Origin: Welwitschia mirabilis
Taxonomy: Eukaryota > Gnetophyta > Gnetopsida > Welwitschiales
Assembly (NCBI GenBank): GCA_051453625.1
Contig: JBOZIK010000001.1
Coordinates: 207,381,175-207,404,866 of the forward strand
Direction of reading: 5' to 3'
Length of the DNA stretch: 23,692 bases
Part shown: one piece after another, positions 1 to 8,900 of the stretch
Layout: each line of letters begins with the position of its first letter
Position numbering within the stretch: position 1 is the stretch's first letter
Translations under genes and position numbers: made by a program
The notes under the pieces: generated by a model
Told to the model about the DNA's origin: nothing
What the model saw: only the letters and a program-made list of their open reading frames with translations
Databases searched by the model: none

Positions 1-358
1 CTATAAAAGTAATAGAAAACAGTGTTGTCTTGATGATCATTTGAAGATATAGAAGACGATGATGATTGACAATGAGTTATCTGCTTAGCTCCCAGTTTAA
101 CTGTCTGGGAACTGCATGCAAAGTATCGTAGACTAGTTCTAGAGATGTCATCTACTAGTATCGTCTAGATGATGAGGTGGACGATGATGGCTAATAGAAA
201 GGTCTTCAGTTCAACTATAAGTTATTTGGAAAGAAGTCTATTTGTCACTCAATTAGGGTTATTGTCCTGACTATTGTGTGGATGATGAAGTGGACGATGA
301 TGTCTGATAAGAATATCTTCATCTTTAGTCAGTGTGATATCTTGTTATTTTTAGGAAT
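1..358. repeat. Unclassified repeat-like segment with GATGATG-type direct repeats
   Basis: No coding frame I recognise. Two near-identical 22-base segments lie 113 bases apart (168-190 and 281-303, one internal difference: gatgatgAggtgg versus gatgatgAAgtgg). A looser relative (gaagacgatgatgat) is near 47-62. A short inverted repeat, tcccag / ctggga, sits at 90-95 and 105-110. CpG (gacg, tcgt) is kept here more than in the rest of the window, which suggests a younger insertion or less methylated DNA. The mix of direct repeats and a small hairpin would fit LTR U3 sequence of a copia element, but the stretch does not visibly match the copia LTR at 5378-6886, so the assignment stays open. Confidence 0.4.
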
Positions 359-932
359 NNNNNNNNNNNNNNNNNNNNNNNNNNNNNNNNNNNNNNNNNN
401 NNNNNNNNNNNNNNNNNNNNNNNNNNNNNNNNNNNNNNNNNNNNNNNNNNNNNNNNNNNNNNNNNNNNNNNNNNNNNNNNNNNNNNNNNNNNNNNNNNNN
501 NNNNNNNNNNNNNNNNNNNNNNNNNNNNNNNNNNNNNNNNNNNNNNNNNNNNNNNNNNNNNNNNNNNNNNNNNNNNNNNNNNNNNNNNNNNNNNNNNNNN
601 NNNNNNNNNNNNNNNNNNNNNNNNNNNNNNNNNNNNNNNNNNNNNNNNNNNNNNNNNNNNNNNNNNNNNNNNNNNNNNNNNNNNNNNNNNNNNNNNNNNN
701 NNNNNNNNNNNNNNNNNNNNNNNNNNNNNNNNNNNNNNNNNNNNNNNNNNNNNNNNNNNNNNNNNNNNNNNNNNNNNNNNNNNNNNNNNNNNNNNNNNNN
801 NNNNNNNNNNNNNNNNNNNNNNNNNNNNNNNNNNNNNNNNNNNNNNNNNNNNNNNNNNNNNNNNNNNNNNNNNNNNNNNNNNNNNNNNNNNNNNNNNNNN
901 NNNNNNNNNNNNNNNNNNNNNNNNNNNNNNNN
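359..932. other. Assembly gap (574 N)
   Basis: Run of N. On its right lies the minus-strand copia RT N-terminus; on its left lies unrelated sequence. The gap therefore hides either the rest of the copia RT or the junction with another element. Confidence 0.99.
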
Positions 933-1510
933 TGGCATCGCAATAGCAATGCTATCATCCTACCTATTCTAGGGATAACAGAGGGGATGATAAGCTTCTT
1001 CATCTTCAATCTCAGAGAGGAACTAGTCTTCTATATAGTAAATCCTTCTTTCAAAGAATGAAGTATTAAAATAACTTGAGAAGCCTCTAAATATGCTAAT
1101 AATTACATGTTTCATTGATTATCCTATCAGTTCTCTATAATCATTAGTATTACATCCAAACCTGTATGAAAGTCCTGCAAAAGCACTTAAAATACACCAT
1201 CAAATTCTTATAAATTGACATTGAAATACTAATCTTGTTTTATTTCTTATCACATTATCATGTTCATCTATTTTTTTTAAAAAATTTAATTTGTGTCAAT
1301 AATAGGTTTATTATATGATCTTAGAGTGAATTCTCAAACATCAAATCTTTCAAACTGAATTAAGCTCCTCTCACATCATTAGCATTTAATGTTCATCTCT
1401 CTAAGCTTCATTAAAGATTTTAATTTCTACTTGTGAAATATAAGCTACAAATTCACAAAAATCCTTATTACAACTTTGAGTTAAAATACCCCCATAAGCA
1501 TTACCTATTA
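933..1510 (-). pseudogene. Copia reverse transcriptase, N-terminal remnant
   Basis: RVT_2-type reverse transcriptase would copy the element RNA into DNA in the virus-like particle. Read on the minus strand from about 1506, the remnant matches the start of plant copia RT in order: a linker like GNAYGGI, then ISQVEIKIFNEA with RDEH and EEL (family: ISQ.EP..I.EAL.D..W..AMQEEL). Next come FERFDV.EF, the KPIIDT segment, and VIRNKTRLV (family: GTKWVFRNK...VRNKARLVAQGY). A fit to the (P)VARLEAIR..LA segment, seen as AYLEAS..ILI, follows near 1095-1060. These pieces lie in different frames and several Trp/Gln positions are stops, so the gene is dead. The catalytic YVDD region is not present; it would lie in or beyond the gap at 359-932. 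Confidence 0.72.
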
Positions 1511-1649
1511 TGTTGTTAGTAGAGTGACATCTCTTTAGTTTAATCATGTTGAATGGTTTTTTTTATGAGATTCTTCTTCTTTATCCTCCTTATTATCTGA
1601 TTAACTTAAAAATGGCTTGACAATTAATCAATCTATATAGGAATATAGT

Positions 1650-2705
1650 CATTTTGAATATATATAGAAGTTGAGGTAACATCACTTATTTTAACTTTTA
1701 TAGTTTTCTCTACTACACAAGTTCTATTGTTGAACACTCGATAGGCTTTATTAATCATGGAATGTCCTAGAATAATGCCATCATCAACTTTGAAATTGAA
1801 TTATCTTAAGTTATCCTTTACATTTCAAGAAAAAAGTTTAACCCAAAAATATAAAAATAACTTATAGATAACTTCTTATTACATCATAGCTCATAAGAAG
1901 CTTTAGAAGTAAAACTTCTTACTAGAACTCGATATAAATTGTAGCATGTATTGTTGATGAATTCTACCCAAAAATGATAAGGAACTTATTTATTATGCAT
2001 CATTGTTTTTACCGTTTCATTTAGAACTCTATTCTTTCATTTAGTTATTCCATATTTTTGTGGAGTTCTTGGCGTAAAAAATTGGTAAATAATTCTAAAC
2101 TATTCACAAAAATCTTTAAACCTTAATTGACAGATAATCCTAAACTATTCACAAAAATATTTAAACCTTGAATTTTTAAATTTTATACCATTATCACTTA
2201 TTATCATTATAATCTTGTATCCATTTTGGTTTCGTAACTTAATACATAGCTTAAATAAAACATTAAATACTTCATCTTTGTGTGCAAGAAAAGTTATCCA
2301 TATAAAAAAAGAGTAATTATCAATAACAGTTAAATAATATCTTTTCTTACCAAAATCTTTTGTAAGATATGGACCAATAATATTACGATGTAAAAGATCT
2401 AAAGGAAATTTATATCTTACAACATTTTTCAAACCAAATCTTACCCTTATTTTCTTTTCTTTATGGTATGCTTTACAAATTTGATTAGTAATGCTTTTGA
2501 AGTTAGGAAGTCCTCTTACCATTTATTTTGTAAATAATATTTTTAGCAAGTTTCTATTTATATGTACAAGATCTCTATTTCATAGCTCCATTTCACTTGT
2601 AATACTTAGTAAACACTTAGTTCTTTTGTTAGAAATATCTTATAGAGTAGTGATGTAAACATTTGATTTTCTAATAGTAGCAAATAAGGCTTTGGTTGAG
2701 TTATA
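1650..2705 (-). pseudogene. Copia GAG-pre-integrase and integrase core remnant
   Basis: Integrase inserts the element cDNA into the chromosome. One minus-strand frame, broken by stops, runs from 2705 to about 1865. It shows a pre-integrase stretch (RKSNVYITTL, then CLLSI, MEL.NRDLVHIN for the usual LWHRRLGHA) and MVRGLPNFKS. The zinc-binding CxxC is now C-K-A-Y. The core follows: LLHRNIIGP, KRYYLTVIDNYS, FLAHKDE, SDNGIKF, TPRTPQKYG and KNR. In a shifted frame GIILGHSMINKAYRVFNNRT (about 1790-1718) is the conserved C-terminal block. Of the D-D-E triad, the first Asp is Asn (2382-2384), the second Asp is kept (2193-2195), and the Glu is Lys (2040-2042), followed by a stop where Arg is expected. 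Both substitutions are G-to-A. A 45-bp duplication lies between the second and third catalytic sites. Confidence 0.9.
2091..2169. repeat. 45-bp tandem duplication inside integrase
   Basis: aattctaaactattcacaaa begins at 2091 and aatcctaaactattcacaaa at 2136, a period of 45 bases, with similarity running to ..taaacctt in both copies. On the coding (minus) strand both copies read R-F-K-(Y/D)-F-C-E-stop-F-R-I-I, and 45 is a multiple of three, so the integrase frame is kept. Confidence 0.9.
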
Positions 2706-3483
2706 NNNNNNNNNNNNNNNNNNNNNNNNNNNNNNNNNNNNNNNNNNNNNNNNNNNNNNNNNNNNNNNNNNNNNNNNNNNNNNNNNNNNNNNNNNNNNNN
2801 NNNNNNNNNNNNNNNNNNNNNNNNNNNNNNNNNNNNNNNNNNNNNNNNNNNNNNNNNNNNNNNNNNNNNNNNNNNNNNNNNNNNNNNNNNNNNNNNNNNN
2901 NNNNNNNNNNNNNNNNNNNNNNNNNNNNNNNNNNNNNNNNNNNNNNNNNNNNNNNNNNNNNNNNNNNNNNNNNNNNNNNNNNNNNNNNNNNNNNNNNNNN
3001 NNNNNNNNNNNNNNNNNNNNNNNNNNNNNNNNNNNNNNNNNNNNNNNNNNNNNNNNNNNNNNNNNNNNNNNNNNNNNNNNNNNNNNNNNNNNNNNNNNNN
3101 NNNNNNNNNNNNNNNNNNNNNNNNNNNNNNNNNNNNNNNNNNNNNNNNNNNNNNNNNNNNNNNNNNNNNNNNNNNNNNNNNNNNNNNNNNNNNNNNNNNN
3201 NNNNNNNNNNNNNNNNNNNNNNNNNNNNNNNNNNNNNNNNNNNNNNNNNNNNNNNNNNNNNNNNNNNNNNNNNNNNNNNNNNNNNNNNNNNNNNNNNNNN
3301 NNNNNNNNNNNNNNNNNNNNNNNNNNNNNNNNNNNNNNNNNNNNNNNNNNNNNNNNNNNNNNNNNNNNNNNNNNNNNNNNNNNNNNNNNNNNNNNNNNNN
3401 NNNNNNNNNNNNNNNNNNNNNNNNNNNNNNNNNNNNNNNNNNNNNNNNNNNNNNNNNNNNNNNNNNNNNNNNNNNNNNNNNNN
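2706..3483. other. Assembly gap (778 N)
   Basis: Run of N between the copia protease active site and the GAG-pre-integrase domain. The missing length is about what the rest of protease plus the linker would need, so the gap probably holds ordinary copia sequence. Confidence 0.99.
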
Positions 3484-3929
3484 CTCATTCTACTAAAGTG
3501 ATAAAGCTAGATTTATCTCTAGTCATATCGCTTAAACATCCACTATCAACATACCAAGCATGTTATCTTTATTTCTTATAGGACAATCTGTGCTAATAGA
3601 GCTAGTCTTGATTTTAGAACTCATATTTTCTTTGATTCAGCTTACATAAAACATGGTATCAAAATTCTTGACCCTTTGGCATTGTTAGTGTAATATCTAA
3701 TTTTAAATTTCATTAGATAATTAAATTAATAATGACCTCATTTTTAATAGTATTAATAGATAATATTATTTGTAAACATTAAGTTCTTACACCCTAGTTC
3801 ATAATTCCATTTGTTAAATAAGGAAGCTGAAGTACTATTGGAGGCTTTATTATAACCCAAGGGGGCTTCTACATTAAATAAGCATTATTTTTAATGTCTC
3901 CTGTCCTTAAGTAAACTTTTCATTAATTA
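3484..3929 (-). pseudogene. Copia protease N-terminus and gag-protease linker
   Basis: Retroviral-type aspartic protease cuts the gag-pol polyprotein. On the minus strand, HAWYVDSGCLSDMTRDKSSF followed by ITL is a close match to the plant copia protease start (W.LDSGCS.HMTGD...F). The catalytic Asp-Ser-Gly is intact at complement 3539-3547. Upstream, a segment reading KGSRILIPCFM resembles the usual linker (NPKGP...W.PK) ahead of protease. The frame differs from gag by a shift, a stop stands just before His-Ala-Trp, and the C-terminal half is lost in the gap at 2706-3483. Confidence 0.8.
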
Positions 3930-5355
3930 TTTTTGAGTCAAAAAGTTTCTATCTAACATTATTTAACTTATCCATTAGTTTACTAATCTTAGCTTTAAGA
4001 GCTAGGTTCTAAGATGATAATATATTGCAAGAACCTTTTTCTTATTCATATGCTAATTCATGAGAATGAAATAAATTTTTTTGTTTAGCACATACCTTTT
4101 ACAAGTTAATGAATTCTTCAAAAATTAAATCATACGTATCTTGAAGATTCATACATGTTTTCCCTTTACTGTGTGATTCAGATTCTTCTTTTCTTTCATC
4201 ACTTTCCTTTTGAATGTCTACAATGGTTATGTAGAATGGATGACCTCTTTAATCATTAGATGTTTCTACCTTAGTTGCATATTCATCATCATCCCATCCT
4301 ATGAAGAAAGATCTCATTTTCTTGGGCTCTTTCTTTTATGCTTTTCCTACATTTTATTAGAACTAAGACATTTTGAAGCTATGTGTTCTCATCCTCGACA
4401 AACCAAACATTCTAATTTGGAAATATTAAACTTGGAAGAAAATGAAGAACTACTAGAAGTATTACCTTTATACTTATCTCTAGCTTAAAATCTAGATGAT
4501 TGTCTATAGTTTTCCTTTTTTTTATTTGTACATGAGTGAAGTATTTTGATTTGCCTTATGATTAGAGCAAGTTCTTCATCCACATCATCCTTAGAATCAT
4601 CCCCTTTTGATTTTTCCTTTGTTTTTTTCTTTTGAATTTTGTATTGTACTTTCACTAGATTTAAGAACAATAGAATTCTCTTTAAAGGCACTCTCTTGAA
4701 TGAGATTCATCTCATAAGCCATTAGAGCACTTTGTAACTTTGTAATCTTTAGTAAGTTAAAGTCTTTTAAATCTTTCATGGCTATTATCTTAGGCTTGTA
4801 TTCTAGAGTTAATAATATAATAACCTTTTGAATTACCTTGGCCTCATGAAGATTTTTTCTAATGCCACATATAATATTCACAATGTTGAAGACTTAGAAA
4901 GTATTCTTGCCATTGTTCATTTTTAGATTTTTAAACTAATTTATCTAATAAGAAGTTTTTATTACTTAGTAATGGAGGTTCCTTTATATATCCTCACTAC
5001 AATATTTCATATATCTTATGTTGTTACATTTAGCTATTCTATTGAATTCCTTCATTATAAGGGATGAGTAGAAAGCATTCTTTGCTTTTGAATCATATAT
5101 AAAAGCTGCCCTTTCTTTGTCTTTCTAGTATCTTCTAGGCTTGATTTGTATGATGGTATTTCCTATAATATCTGATGTAGTTTCTATAGGTTTTAAGTAT
5201 CCATCTTCAATGCTTTGCCAAGCTTAAAACTCATAAGACTATAATTACAGTTACATCCTCATCTTCCAATAAGCAAAGTTAGTCCCATTGAAGAGTGAAG
5301 ATCTAACAAATAGAGCCCCTTCTAGAGTTCACCCAAGAATGTTACCTTTTTCCAT
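3930..5355 (-). pseudogene. Copia gag with CCHC zinc knuckle, degenerate
   Basis: Gag forms the virus-like particle and binds element RNA. The start is the ATG at complement 5353-5355, nine bases after the primer binding site. Near the N-terminus SSLFNGTNFAYWKMRM is a DUF4219-like start (LF.G.NY..WK..M), then AWQSIEDGY, KDKERAAFIYDSK and an UBN2-like segment with KPKIIAMKDLKDFN and ALMAYEMNL (about 4880-4690). This stays in one frame apart from stops until about 4640. One frameshift then leads to the Lys/Asp-rich SKGDDSKDD.DEELALIIRQ and the zinc knuckle C-x2-C-x4-H-x4-C at complement 4368-4409, which contains a TGA. The charged C-terminal tail (WDDDEYATK, LQDTYDLIFEEF, LALKAKISKLMDKL) resembles the coiled segment of related plant copia gags. 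Many stops stand where Trp or Gln is expected. Confidence 0.88.
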
Positions 5356-5363
5356 GAGTATCT

Positions 5364-5375
5364 GCTATGATACCA
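5364..5375 (-). promoter_or_regulatory. Primer binding site (tRNA-iMet type)
   Basis: The minus strand reads TGGTATCATAGC, one base from the standard plant copia PBS TGGTATCAGAGC complementary to the 3' end of initiator tRNA-Met. It lies two bases from the LTR end and nine bases before the gag ATG. Confidence 0.88.
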
Positions 5376-5552
5376 TTTGAGAATCATTGAACTCAGAGGA
5401 GAGATATGAATAGGGTCTATTTAAAATAAATTTAACTAAAAAGAAATTAAAAATGCTCAATAAATACCTTACCAAATTTAATATGGTTCCCCAACCTGGT
5501 TACATTCACACACAGAGGATATCTTCTTCTCACATCTATGGATATTTATAAC

Positions 5553-5560
5553 CTATAAAT
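5553..5560 (-). promoter_or_regulatory. Candidate TATA box of copia LTR
   Basis: The minus strand reads TATAAATA about 180 bases before the LTR end and just downstream of the 100-bp tandem repeats. Position and spacing suit a copia U3 promoter. In such AT-rich DNA the motif alone is weak evidence. Confidence 0.5.
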
Positions 5561-5595
5561 ATAGTGGTTTAGAACCATCATCAACCTTACATATA

Positions 5596-5775
5596 ATATG
5601 AGATGCTCCTATTAAGGTAAAACTCTATTCCCCTTAGGTATATCTAATAAACTAATATAAAAAATGTGCTCATAGGCATATCACAATATGAGATGCTCCT
5701 CTTAAGATAGCACTCTTTTCCCCTTGGGATATCTAATAAAATAATGATACAAATATGCCCTCAAGCACTACAGAA
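5596..5775. repeat. Tandem repeat, 100-bp unit, about 1.8 copies, in copia U3
   Basis: atatgagatgctcctattaa at 5596 recurs as atatgagatgctcctcttaa at 5696. Similarity continues through ctcttttcccctt and atatctaataaa and fades near 5775. The array ends about 35 bases upstream (in element orientation) of the TATA box, where promoter-proximal repeats often lie in plant copia LTRs. Confidence 0.88.
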
Positions 5776-6195
5776 GCACATCCATACAAGGATTACCTTA
5801 TAATATGGAAACCCTAATAATGGATCCTTAGATTTGATGATAATAAATGGACTATAATAAGAGTATCCAATAATTTTATAGTTATACAAATTTAATCTAA
5901 GAAACAAAAATAATAAATGAAATAATAAGCCTAAAAAGATGTGTCTTTAATGAGGCGCTTAAGTTCTTTATTGTTATCAACCACGAATGTTAAAGATTAG
6001 AGTGATGCAATCTTATAGAAGCTAATGATCAAATGATGTAGTCACTTAATAGTTCCTTGTAGAAGAGAGTTTGATACTTCATGAATAAAACCAAATCATC
6101 TATATGTTCATGTATGCATAAGATCTATTTGTCAAATTATTAATTTATTCCTTTATATCTTTTGATGTGATTCTAGTTATTTGATCTAGGAAAAT

Positions 6196-6712
6196 AGACG
6201 TTTGAAGCTTATAACTTTTATACAACAAATAGAAATGGCTAAATGTTGGCATGCAATAGCTATTTTATTTTTCATAAACTTTTAGCATAGACATATTCAA
6301 GATGAGAGATGTCTTCTATTAGGTAGACATCTTAAACATGGGAGATGTCTTCTATCAAAGTGCCTAGATTTTGATAAAATGTGAAATGTAGTTCCTCTGT
6401 TCCTTAGTAATCATGAATCTAAGGTGTAAAAGATGATTTCTTCCCTGAGATGTAGATAATTCATTAAAATGTATTTTATCTTTATTACCTCTTCTAGTTT
6501 AGTATAGACATATTCAACTACGTAGATGTCTTTCATCTATGTTAGATTCTTACTTTAGTAAAGATGTCTTCATTAAGTCAAACATCTTTCTTTATGATTA
6601 GAATCTAGTTCAACATAATTATCTTCAATTGTATAGATGTCTTTTTCATAGACCTCTTTAAGTGTGTAAACATCTTCATCATAGATGTCTTCAATTATGT
6701 AAACGTCTTTAA
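6196..6712. repeat. Degenerate ~18-bp minisatellite with AGACGTCT palindromic core
   Basis: Units approximate TAGACGTCTTCAAYTATG. Cores are at about 6196, 6288, 6307, 6324, 6343, 6505, 6523, 6562, 6580, 6634, 6650, 6668, 6682 and 6701, spaced mostly 15-19 bases within 6505-6712. The central dinucleotide is TG in six units (agatgtctt), CA in five (agacatctt or degenerate forms) and CG in only two (6196 and 6701); 6650 reads agacctctt. The array lies in the copia U3, about 170-690 bases from the LTR 5' end in element orientation. Confidence 0.85.
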
Positions 6713-6886
6713 TTAGTAGGATTTGGCAATTATGAAATATGAGCTAAACTTTCTATGAACTGTGAACTTTGAGATATAACTTGGACTAATGCTTTTGATG
6801 ATATAGTTTTCTTTAATTTAATCTATCTACACAATGGAACAATATATTTGATAAGTAAAATTATTAAAACTAGATGTTTACCAACA

Positions 6887-7590
6887 AATAGTTATCAGAG
6901 TTCAATTCAAATGGCTCTATTTGAAGCCTTATATGGTAGAAAGTGTAAAACACATATTCATGGATAGAATCTGAATAAATATTAATCATAGATCAAAAAT
7001 GTTATAAGAAATGAAAATTAAAATGAGGATCATTAAGAATAGACTTAAATAAGTAGCAAATAGATAAAAGATGTATGTAAACCATTAAAAAAGAGATCTT
7101 GAGTTTAAAATAGATGATTATGTATTTCTTAAAGTATCACTAATAAAATTAGTAATGAGAGGGATTAAGAGATCAAAGTCTTCTCTTCAATTCATTAAAC
7201 CATTTGAAATATTAGAAAGAGTTGGATCTCTTACATACAAGATTGTTCTACCTCTTTAATTATTACACATGCATGATGTTTTCCATGTAAGTATGCTAAA
7301 CAAGTATATCATAGATCCTTATTATGTATTAAATTAGTCTCATATTTAGATGAAACTAGATTATTTAACTATAGAAAACCTGAAATTAGTGCTCGATCTG
7401 TGAACTATTAATTTATAAAATAGGGAGATCCATCAAATAAAGATAAAGTGGAGTAATTATAGTGTTGATGAAGCTACTTGGAAGCTCTAAGAAATAATGA
7501 AAAATTAGTACCCAAATCTTTTTGAATTTAATAATATGTAGTTTAGTGTTTTTGAGCTCTTTATGTATCTTGATTTTGAAGAGTAAATTA
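6887..7590 (+). pseudogene. Gypsy integrase C-terminal remnant
   Basis: This is the end of the gypsy integrase/pol polyprotein, the part that binds DNA or chromatin next to the catalytic core. It opens inside a codon run NSYQSSIQMALFEALYGRKC (usual form NNSYQASI.MAPFEALYGRKCR.P) in frame 2. After a frameshift between about 6960 and 7095, frame 0 gives RDLEFKIDDYVFLKVS, then FIKPFEILERVGSLTYKIVL, HDVFHVSMLNKYIIDP, and near the end IKWSNYSVDEATWKL with YPNLF (usual form VLWRNHSVEEATWE...YP.LF). A few TAA/TAG stops interrupt it. The catalytic core lies upstream of the copia insertion and is not visible. Family assignment is secure; clade is not. Confidence 0.92.
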
Positions 7591-7598
7591 ATATAAGT

Positions 7599-7607
7599 AA
7601 GGGAGGA
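7599..7607 (+). promoter_or_regulatory. Polypurine tract of gypsy element
   Basis: aagggagga directly before the LTR start TGTCATATCCC, about 50 bases after the pol remnant fades. This is the usual plus-strand priming site and supports the LTR boundary at 7608. Confidence 0.85.
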
Positions 7608-8900
7608 TGTCATATCCCATATTTTGTAATCTTTAATCACTTATGAATTACTTTTCTTTTAAGGCCTTATCAAAATAAGGTGATATTTTAAATTAACCTT
7701 ATTTGTAATTTTTGTAATTTATCATGAAAATAATAATAATTATATTAAAAGGCTTTTATAAGAAAAGATATCCAAACATTTAAAATTAGATAGACTTATT
7801 ATAGAAGGAATTAAAATCATATGATAAAAGTAATAAATTGAAAACATCTAGAGGACATAATAATATATTTTACATCTTATTTACTCATTTAAATTATTGG
7901 TAAATGTGATAGGTGTACTATATTATGAATAGACATTTTCTTTATTTTGTCATGTGATTAATAGATTCTATGCATTTCAAAATAAATGAACATTTAAACA
8001 AGTACATGCATTCTTACCTAGAACCAAGGATGATAAAGAACTACATTTACTCTACCATCACTTTTATCTTTTTGAGATATGCAAGGGTACTTGGTTCATA
8101 GCATACTTATTATTTTATTCATTGGAATTTAAGATTGTTTCTCATTATGCTATATGACAATTTTAAGATTTGTGCATTAATTATTCTAACACATGTCTTG
8201 GATGAATTAAACTTACTTATAAGCCTATGAAGAATTAAGAAGGAGATAGAATGAATAAATAATTTAGGTGATTAATTTTACTAATTAAATTAATAATATT
8301 ACTCATCCTAGTTAGGTGTATGAGTCTTGTACTTCAATGTCACTTATCCCACTTATCCATGATAAATCATGTGATCTTATGACCTTGAACTATGTGCCTT
8401 TTATTCATCTATAAATATAGGATTTTTTTTCTCTCTTGTAAAAAAAGAGATACTTCCCTTTTTTCCCCTTGTAATTTTATTTTTTTACTTTCCTATCTCT
8501 TTCTTTAATTTTATTTCTTATGAAGCTTAGATCTTAGACGCTTGGAGCTAAGAAACTCTTGAGCTTGAATCTTTATCAATCTTTAAGGACTTACTAATCT
8601 TTCCAAGTAAGATCTTTACTCATGTTACCCATATGATATCTTTTAATATTTTAGTAAAATAATGTAATACTTTTATAGACCACTATTTATGGTATATCAT
8701 AAAATTATATTATTACCTTCCGTTGGCTCTCACAAAGATGTGGTAAAAAATAAGGGATCTCTTATGCTTAGTGATTGAGGTTACTAATAGATGATTATGT
8801 CCAAGTAACCACTTTAGGGATTCACTATATACTAGAATACCCATCTTTATTTTGTATTAATATACATAAAAATATATTTTTCATTCATTATACATTAGAT
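7608..8900 (+). repeat. Gypsy 3' LTR, right limit approximate
   Basis: It starts TGTCATATCCCATATTTTG immediately after the polypurine tract, as in many plant gypsy LTRs. A TATA box (TATAAATA, 8410-8417) about 800 bases in is followed by a pyrimidine-rich leader at 8421-8515. I could not find a convincing end (an inverted copy of TGTCATATCCC was looked for and not seen), so 8900 is a guess. A diverged relative of its first part occurs at 17939-19618. Confidence 0.75.
8410..8417 (+). promoter_or_regulatory. Candidate TATA box of gypsy LTR
   Basis: TATAAATA in ctataaatatagg, followed by a T/C-rich leader. Its place in the LTR fits a U3/R boundary. Confidence 0.55.

Larger units (their letters stand above)
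933..6886 (-). mobile_element. Degenerate Ty1/copia LTR retrotransposon, 5' LTR to RT
   Basis: Read on the minus strand, the order is LTR (6886 to 5378), PBS, gag with UBN2/DUF4219-like domain and CCHC knuckle, protease (DSG), GAG-pre-integrase, integrase core, then the start of reverse transcriptase. Integrase before RT is the diagnostic copia order. The LTR begins TGTTGG and ends TCTCA, with a two-base spacer to a tRNA-iMet type primer binding site. The element carries many stops and several frameshifts. Its right end falls inside the integrase frame of a plus-strand gypsy element. The 3' part (most of RT, RNase H, 3' LTR) is not visible. The left limit is uncertain because of the first gap. 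Confidence 0.9.
5378..6886 (-). repeat. Copia 5' LTR (about 1509 bp)
   Basis: On the minus strand the LTR begins TGTTGGTAAACATCTAG at 6886, a typical plant copia LTR start, and ends ..GATTCTCA at 5378, two bases before the PBS. The TG..CA termini are intact. It would carry the element promoter (U3), transcript start (R) and U5. A TATA box at complement 5553-5560 puts the transcript start near 5525, leaving about 1.3 kb of U3. U3 holds two tandem arrays: 100-bp units at 5596-5775 and ~18-bp units around 6288-6712. The outer end abuts gypsy integrase codons, so this end is probably exact. The partner 3' LTR is not in the visible sequence. Confidence 0.83.
6887..8900 (+). mobile_element. Ty3/gypsy LTR retrotransposon, 3' end
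   Basis: The order on the plus strand is integrase C-terminal half, polypurine tract, then LTR. The integrase text (FEALYGRKC, FEILERVGSLTYKI, HDVFHVSMLNKYI, SNYSVDEATW) is typical of plant gypsy elements. The 5' part is cut off at 6886/6887 by the copia insertion and should continue left of the copia, outside the window. The right limit, the LTR end, is not resolved. Confidence 0.9.

Noticed and set aside
276-1061. Long apparent open frames across N runs (also near 2640-3501 and 20775-21668)
   Set aside because: They are open only because N cannot encode a stop; the real sequence at their ends matches no protein in those frames.
4210-4488. 92-codon plus-strand open frame with hydrophobic stretches
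   Set aside because: It lies antisense to copia gag; the minus strand here encodes the CCHC knuckle and its flanks, so this is a shadow.
6300-6712. CRISPR-like array
   Set aside because: Units are about 18 bp, imperfect and without unique spacers, and the setting is a plant LTR; it is a minisatellite.
7413-7640. 75-codon minus-strand open frame
   Set aside because: Antisense shadow of the gypsy integrase end (SNYSVDEATW) and the LTR start.
8440-8600. Possible tRNA or snoRNA in the T/C-rich stretch
   Set aside because: No cloverleaf, A/B box pair or C/D box set could be found; it fits an LTR leader better.
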